Of a stretch of DNA of 48,646 nucleotides, positions 44,412 to 48,646 are shown piece after piece. The first letter of the stretch is position 1, and the number at the start of each line of letters is the position of its first letter. The notes below the pieces were generated by a model, which worked only from the letters and a program-made list of their open reading frames with translations, searched no databases and had not been told where the DNA came from. The translations under genes and the position numbers were made by a program. This DNA comes from Bacteroidales bacterium (GTDB lineage Bacteria > Bacteroidota > Bacteroidia > Bacteroidales > UBA7960): assembly GCA_003559735.1 (NCBI GenBank), contig PWKN01000125.1, positions 1 through 48,646 on the forward strand, read 5' to 3'.

Positions 44412-44747
44412 ATGATAGTTAAAGATGAAATACTAAAACATCTAGCTGATTTTAAGACATTATGCCAAAATCATAATGTCAAATATCTATATGCTTTTGG
44501 TTCATCTACCGCTAAAAATTTCAATCCGGAAAAAAGCGATATTGATTTACTGGTTGAAATTGACTCATCTGACCCGCTGGATAGAGGGGAAAAACTGATG
44601 TCGCTTTGGGATAATTTTGAAAGCTTCTTTGGGAGAAAAGTCGATTTGCTCACCGATTCGTCAATAACAAATCCGTACTTAAGGAAAAGCATTGATTCAA
44701 CAAAGGTTCTAATCTATGACGGAAAAAGGACTCAAATATTTGTATGA
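44412..44747 (+). CDS. MNT-type nucleotidyltransferase (MntA-like antitoxin)
   Basis: A 111-residue minimal nucleotidyltransferase: YLYAFGSSTAKNFNPEKSDI continues into DLLVEID, giving the GSx(9-10)DxD active site. Proteins of this size pair with HEPN toxins; some modify the HEPN protein by adding AMP to a tyrosine and so silence it. The gene is intact. Its partner overlaps it by 32 bases and is internally deleted. Confidence 0.85.
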   Translation: MIVKDEILKHLADFKTLCQNHNVKYLYAFGSSTAKNFNPEKSDIDLLVEIDSSDPLDRGEKLMSLWDNFESFFGRKVDLLTDSSITNPYLRKSIDSTKVLIYDGKRTQIFV

Positions 44748-44847
44748 CATTCATGCTTACGATGCTATTGATGCTTCTATGATCTGGGCAATAATCAAAA
44801 ACCATTTAATACCCCTGAAACAGGAAATCAATCAAAGAATAAGATAA
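44716..44847 (+). pseudogene. Internally deleted HEPN (DUF86/HepT-like) toxin remnant
   Basis: A 43-residue frame reads MTEKGLKYLYDIHAYDAIDA, then SMIWAIIKNHLIPLKQEINQ and RIR. The first 11 residues match the usual N-terminus of HepT-like toxins and the rest matches their C-terminal end, starting at the histidine of the R-x4-6-H-x-Y RNase motif. The ~70 residues between, including the arginine, are missing. The frame is kept, pointing to a clean deletion. It cannot be an active HEPN RNase. Confidence 0.75.
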
Positions 44848-45365
44848 AGAATTCAGCGGCAGTCAAAAAAACTGTCACAGACTGGCACTCTCACTATCTT
44901 TTGTTTTTCACTTTTTGCACTCCTCCCACCACTCAACCCCGCCCCCCAATCGCTCTGGGAGTCGGGGCAAGACGGGGCAATGAACAATGGGAAGTGCTCA
45001 AAGCCAATTGGAAGCCTTTGACGGGGAAGGAAATACGGGCCATTCTCGCGGGGGCAAAGGTGTTGGCTGTGTGGCGGACTGGCCGGTGTTTTGGCCGGGC
45101 TGGTGTATTTATTTAAGGAAACTGCGGCGTTTTTCGTGCTTGGTCTTGTCTTGTTTTTTATTTATGAACCGGCTTTGCACTTTCAGTTTCTTCATAGTGT
45201 TTCAGAATGATATAAATATAACCCAAGAATGAGACTTTTGTAACTGCTGTTTTGTCTGCGTTTCCATATTTTTATCGCAAAAACATTAATGTCCGGAAAA
45301 ACCCCCGTTACGGGCACTGATTACCGGTCTCACAGTCATTCATATGTTACGAAAAACGCCAAACC
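44848..45365. other. Gene-free stretch between island and sugar operon
   Basis: About 500 bases without a convincing gene. A short GC-rich stretch (44930-45100) carries frames with no family resemblance. The segment around 45080-45237 could encode a hydrophobic tail (LAGLVYLFKETAAFFVLGL) ending at TGA 45231-45233, but has no start codon, so it may be a decayed membrane-protein remnant. The promoter of the sugar operon must lie before 45366, but no clear box is seen. Confidence 0.4.
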
Positions 45366-46046
45366 ATGAACCGTTCCGAAATCAACCAGATCATCATCGA
45401 TGCCAAGGAGTTTCTTAAAGAAAATCAATTTTTCCTGCCGCCATGGGCACACTGGAGTGTTGCTGACTGGCAGGCCAACAAGGAGAAAGCCAATAAGGTC
45501 ATTGACAACATGCTGGGATGGGATATCACCGACTTTGGCTCGGGCGATTTCCACAACTGCGGACTGTTCCTGTTTACCATCCGCAATGGGAAGTACCAGG
45601 TCGACAAAAAGCCATATGCCGAAAAGATCATGGTCGTCGAAGAGCACCAGGAAACTCCCATGCACCATCACTGGACAAAAATGGAAGACATCATCAACCG
45701 TGGTGGCGGCAACCTGGTCATTGAGTTGTACAAGGCCACGCCCGATAACCAGCCCGACCCTGATGAGCCAGTGGTTGCAGAGGTCAATGGTATCTGGACA
45801 GAAGTGGCTCCTGGTGGAAATGTCGTGCTCACACCCGGAGAGAGCATCTGCCTTGAACAGGGTGTGTTTCATCGTTTTTACGGAGAACCGGAAAAAGGGA
45901 AGGTGCTCGTGGGAGAGGTCAGCACCGTGAACGACGACACCTCCGACAATTGTTTCCACGAACCTGTGGGCAGATTCCCCGACATCATTGAAGACGAACC
46001 CCCACTGCATTTGCTGGTGTCGGATTATAAAAAGTTTTTGGGATGA
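45366..46046 (+). CDS. D-lyxose isomerase-like cupin enzyme
   Basis: A 226-residue protein of the D-lyxose ketol-isomerase family, a cupin with a divalent metal. The metal site is seen in ETPMHHHWTKMEDIINRGGG (two histidines and a glutamate) and the later histidine in LEQGVFHRFYGEP. Members turn D-lyxose into D-xylulose and D-mannose into D-fructose. It is the first of three genes on the plus strand, with 85 bases before the PfkB gene. Confidence 0.88.
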   Translation: MNRSEINQIIIDAKEFLKENQFFLPPWAHWSVADWQANKEKANKVIDNMLGWDITDFGSGDFHNCGLFLFTIRNGKYQVDKKPYAEKIMVVEEHQETPMHHHWTKMEDIINRGGGNLVIELYKATPDNQPDPDEPVVAEVNGIWTEVAPGGNVVLTPGESICLEQGVFHRFYGEPEKGKVLVGEVSTVNDDTSDNCFHEPVGRFPDIIEDEPPLHLLVSDYKKFLG

Positions 46047-46131
46047 GTTGGATGACAAACGGGTCGTGATGAATCGCGTTACGGCAAAGGACATCAATTC
46101 ATGCTGCATTTTTCAATTAACAACGTCTTCC

Positions 46132-47346
46132 ATGCCAAAACCTTTCAAAATATCTGGCACCGGCTGTGCCCTGGTTGACTACCTCTACAAGCCGGTTGAT
46201 TTCAGCAGCCATACATTCGGACATTACCTGTCGCAGCAGCCGGGCGATGGAGGCCTCTCACCCGGCAAGCTGGTGTTTACTGAAGAACTTGAGCAGTTTG
46301 CCGGGAAGCGCTATCCCACCATTCGCGAGGAAATAACCGAAGAAATGGACCCCGTTGCCGTAAATATCGGTGGACCATCGATCGTGTCGCTGATACACGT
46401 TGCACAGATGCTCAGAGGCAGCAGACCAGATACAGTAGTCAGGTTTTACGGCTGCCGCGGTAACGACCATGCGGGACGATTCATTGAAAAGAAGCTTTCC
46501 TCCACGCCATTGCAAACCGGATCCTATAAAGTTGTTGACAAGTATACCCCCTTTACCGATGTGCTGGTTGACCCGGCATATGATGCAGGTTACGGCGAAC
46601 GTATCTTTATCAATAACATCGGGGCGGCGTGGGAACTGTATCCTGACGATCTGGATGATGAATTTTTTGACAGCCAGATGGTTGTTTTTGGTGCTACTGC
46701 ACTGGTACCCAACATTCATCGCTCTTTGAAGGAACTGTTGATGAAGGCGAAGGGGAAGGGGGCCATCACCATAGTCAATACGGTCTTCGACTTTTTGAAT
46801 GAAAAGAAGGATCCGGACAAGCCCTGGCCAATGGGTGGTTCATCAGACAGCTACCCTTATATCGATTTGCTTATCACTGACCATGAAGAGGCCCTGAGGC
46901 ATAGCGGATGCAAATCGACCGAAGAAGCATTGGCTTTTTTCAGGGAACAAGGGACCAGGGCCACCATCGTGACCCACGGCCCAAATCCGGTACAGTACTT
47001 CAGCCAGGGTGGATTATTCAGTCATTGCGACATCAGCCGGTTGCCGGTTTCAGAAAGAGCGATCAGCGAGATCAGGCAAAATCCCGCACTTGCCGGTGAC
47101 ACCACCGGCTGTGGCGACAACTTCGCCGGTGGCGTGATCGCCTCCGTTGCATCACAACTCATAGAAAACAACCAAATGCCGATCGATATGGTGAAGGCCA
47201 TTGCTCTGGGCGTTGCCTCGGGTGGGTTCGCCTGTTTTTTCCACGGTGGGACATACTTCGAACAACACCCTGGTGAAAAAGCGCAACTGGTAATGGGCTA
47301 TTTTGATGAGTATATGAAACAGATAGGTGGCAATGGGCAGGGATAA
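46132..47346 (+). CDS. PfkB-family sugar kinase
   Basis: A 404-residue kinase. The start MPKPFKISGTGCALVDYLYK gives the usual first strand; 48 extra codons upstream overlap the isomerase gene and are unlikely. The PfkB signature is AGDTTGCGDNFAGGV with catalytic D329, and NIGGPSIVSLIHVAQML plus VVRFYGCRGNDHAGRFI form the sugar-binding part. It is longer than ribokinase (about 310), with extra segments in the N-terminal half. The neighbours suggest fructose or xylulose as substrate. Confidence 0.88.
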   Translation: MPKPFKISGTGCALVDYLYKPVDFSSHTFGHYLSQQPGDGGLSPGKLVFTEELEQFAGKRYPTIREEITEEMDPVAVNIGGPSIVSLIHVAQMLRGSRPDTVVRFYGCRGNDHAGRFIEKKLSSTPLQTGSYKVVDKYTPFTDVLVDPAYDAGYGERIFINNIGAAWELYPDDLDDEFFDSQMVVFGATALVPNIHRSLKELLMKAKGKGAITIVNTVFDFLNEKKDPDKPWPMGGSSDSYPYIDLLITDHEEALRHSGCKSTEEALAFFREQGTRATIVTHGPNPVQYFSQGGLFSHCDISRLPVSERAISEIRQNPALAGDTTGCGDNFAGGVIASVASQLIENNQMPIDMVKAIALGVASGGFACFFHGGTYFEQHPGEKAQLVMGYFDEYMKQIGGNGQG

Positions 47347-48523
47347 AAATAGTCTGTCAAAGACCATCCTCATTTTTGGTGCCGGAAAGATCGGGCGGTC
47401 CTTCATCGGACCGCTTTTTGGGCAGGCTGGCTACGAGCTGGTATTTGTGGATGTGGACCGTGAGCTCGTTGACCTGATCAACCTCCATCAGCAATACAAG
47501 GTGGTGATCAAAAGCGATGAGGGTGATGAGGATGTCATCGTGAAAGGTGTCCGGGGTATCCACCTGGACGACTCCAACTCCATAGTGGAAGAACTGTCCG
47601 GTGTCTCCATCGTGGCGGTGTCGGTCGGTCAGCAGGGATTGCGGAGATTGATGCCCCTGCTGGCAAGAGGATTGGTGAGGCGAATAACGCGGCATGGCAT
47701 GCAGCCTCTCGACATCATCATTGCTGAGAACATGCGGCGTGCAGGTGGGTTCTTCACAGCACATCTTGCCACGATGCTGCCAGCAGACTTTCCGCTTTCA
47801 GATATGTGCGGACTGATCGAGACCAGCATTGGCAAGATGGTGCCCTTTATGACGGCACAGGATCTGACCAAAGATCCACTGCAGGTGTTTGCCGAACCAT
47901 ACAATACCCTGATCGTGGACCGCAAGGGGTTCAAAAATCCAATCCCGGAGGTAACGGGACTGGCTCCGAAAGAAAATATAAAGGCCTGGGTCGACCGCAA
48001 GCTGTTTGTCCACAACCTGGGGCACGCTGCCGGTGCCTACATCGGATACCGGAACAATCCTGCACACACGTTTATGTACCAGGCACTTAATGACCGAGGT
48101 GTGTTCCTTGCCACAAGAAGTGCCATGGTTGAATCAGCCAACATCCTGCTGGCAATGTATCCCAATGATTTCTCCGGCAATGACCTGACCGGCCACATAA
48201 ACGACTTGCTTGACCGTTTCATGAACCGGGCCCTGGGCGACACCATCTACAGGGTAGGCTGCGACCTTTGCAGGAAACTGGGTCCCGACGACCGTTTTGC
48301 AGCGCCACTGAAGGCGGCCCTTGCGCTGGGGTTGCCATATGATCACATCCTGAAAGCCATGGAAGCCGCACTGTCATTCCGTGCCACAGACCACGCAGGA
48401 CAGCAACTGGAATCGGACAAGGCATTCCTTGCAGCGGCCGAAAACGGTCTGGCCAATGTGCTGCAGCACATTTCAGGGTTTACCCCTGATGAAGTCAGGC
48501 AGATCATTAGCGTCTGTCCCTAA
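47333..48523 (+). CDS. Mannitol-1-phosphate 5-dehydrogenase-like enzyme
   Basis: A 396-residue member of the long-chain mannitol dehydrogenase family. ILIFGAGKIGRSFIGPLFG is the NAD site of MtlD (GxGxIGRxFIG), and KLFVHNLGHAAGAYIGYRNN matches the MtlD catalytic segment. MtlD interconverts mannitol 1-phosphate and fructose 6-phosphate. A GTG at 47327 is an alternative start; either way it overlaps the kinase gene by a few codons. The last codons ISVCP and the TAA stop lie in a degenerate copy of dispersed repeat family 1. Confidence 0.87.
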   Translation: MGRDKNSLSKTILIFGAGKIGRSFIGPLFGQAGYELVFVDVDRELVDLINLHQQYKVVIKSDEGDEDVIVKGVRGIHLDDSNSIVEELSGVSIVAVSVGQQGLRRLMPLLARGLVRRITRHGMQPLDIIIAENMRRAGGFFTAHLATMLPADFPLSDMCGLIETSIGKMVPFMTAQDLTKDPLQVFAEPYNTLIVDRKGFKNPIPEVTGLAPKENIKAWVDRKLFVHNLGHAAGAYIGYRNNPAHTFMYQALNDRGVFLATRSAMVESANILLAMYPNDFSGNDLTGHINDLLDRFMNRALGDTIYRVGCDLCRKLGPDDRFAAPLKAALALGLPYDHILKAMEAALSFRATDHAGQQLESDKAFLAAAENGLANVLQHISGFTPDEVRQIISVCP

Positions 48524-48533
48524 TGTCTGATTC
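48504..48533. repeat. Dispersed repeat family 1, degenerate end copy D
   Basis: ATTAGCGTCTGTCCCTAATG then TCTGATTCCTGC matches the left end of copy C (TTAGTGTCTGTCTCTAATG, TCCGGTTTCTGC) with few changes. The match ends there. It overlaps the stop codon of the mannitol-phosphate dehydrogenase gene. The remaining bases up to 48646 show no gene. Confidence 0.55.
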
Positions 48534-48646
48534 CTGCCAATATGATTTCTTGTCCTCCATCACGCGTATAGCTGGAAGCATGGTGTCTTTATGATTTGCA
48601 TTCATTGAAAAAGACGTCCCCATTATTACTTGTCTATTGTGGATAA

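Noticed and set aside
44901-45116. 71-codon frame in the gap before the sugar operon
   Set aside because: No start context, no family resemblance, GC-rich low-complexity sequence; kept only as part of the gene-free description.

Overview
The window reads as chromosomal DNA of a Bacteroidota bacterium, most likely of the Bacteroidales/Marinilabiliales type. The pointers are the promoter style (repeated TAnnTTTG -7 boxes, some with TTTG about 20 bases upstream), a TonB with an acidic and proline-rich spacer, the alternative GlmU-like nucleotidyltransferase, a serC-serA-DUF1015 block, type B ribosomal protein L31, a long six-domain S1 and a periplasmic-sensor kinase with an OmpR-type regulator. 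No phage, plasmid or CRISPR locus is visible.

Layout. 1-4132: 3' part of rpoN, a PAP2-like membrane protein, an outer-membrane barrel protein and a PanE-like reductase, with a tandem repeat at 2074-2335. 4624-6735: recG. 6868-14135 (minus): sufB-sufC-sufD-sufS-sufE, then gcvH and a VanZ-like gene, then tonB from its own promoter. 14472-18803 (minus): tocopherol-cyclase-like protein, two-component system, iron superoxide dismutase. 19001-22584: a secreted protein of unknown role, pth, rplY and prs. 22701: tRNA-Leu(CAA). 22875-24884 (minus): pnuC and an M19 dipeptidase lipoprotein. 25205-28683: serC, serA, DUF1015. 28867-35859: L31, GlmU-like, lon and S1. 35867-39876 (minus): a GlcD-GlcF fusion oxidase translationally coupled to a membrane-anchored EEP-family hydrolase. 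40117: lolD.

40951-44847 is an accessory island: a Fic protein with an AbiEi-like N-terminal half, an abiEi/abiEii toxin-antitoxin pair, a possible IS21-type end remnant, and an MNT antitoxin gene whose HEPN partner has lost its middle. 45366-48523 is a sugar operon (D-lyxose/mannose isomerase, PfkB kinase, mannitol-1-phosphate dehydrogenase-like enzyme) that could link mannose, fructose and mannitol phosphate.

The most unusual features are the island's control regions (a 24-bp tandem repeat touching the fic -7 box; two toxin-antitoxin modules with the -7 box only 4 bases before ATG), an intergenic repeat family (four sites) that supplies or touches stop codons, and structured leaders ahead of the L31 and S1 genes. 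Functions are assigned from recognisable protein motifs only; no database search was made.
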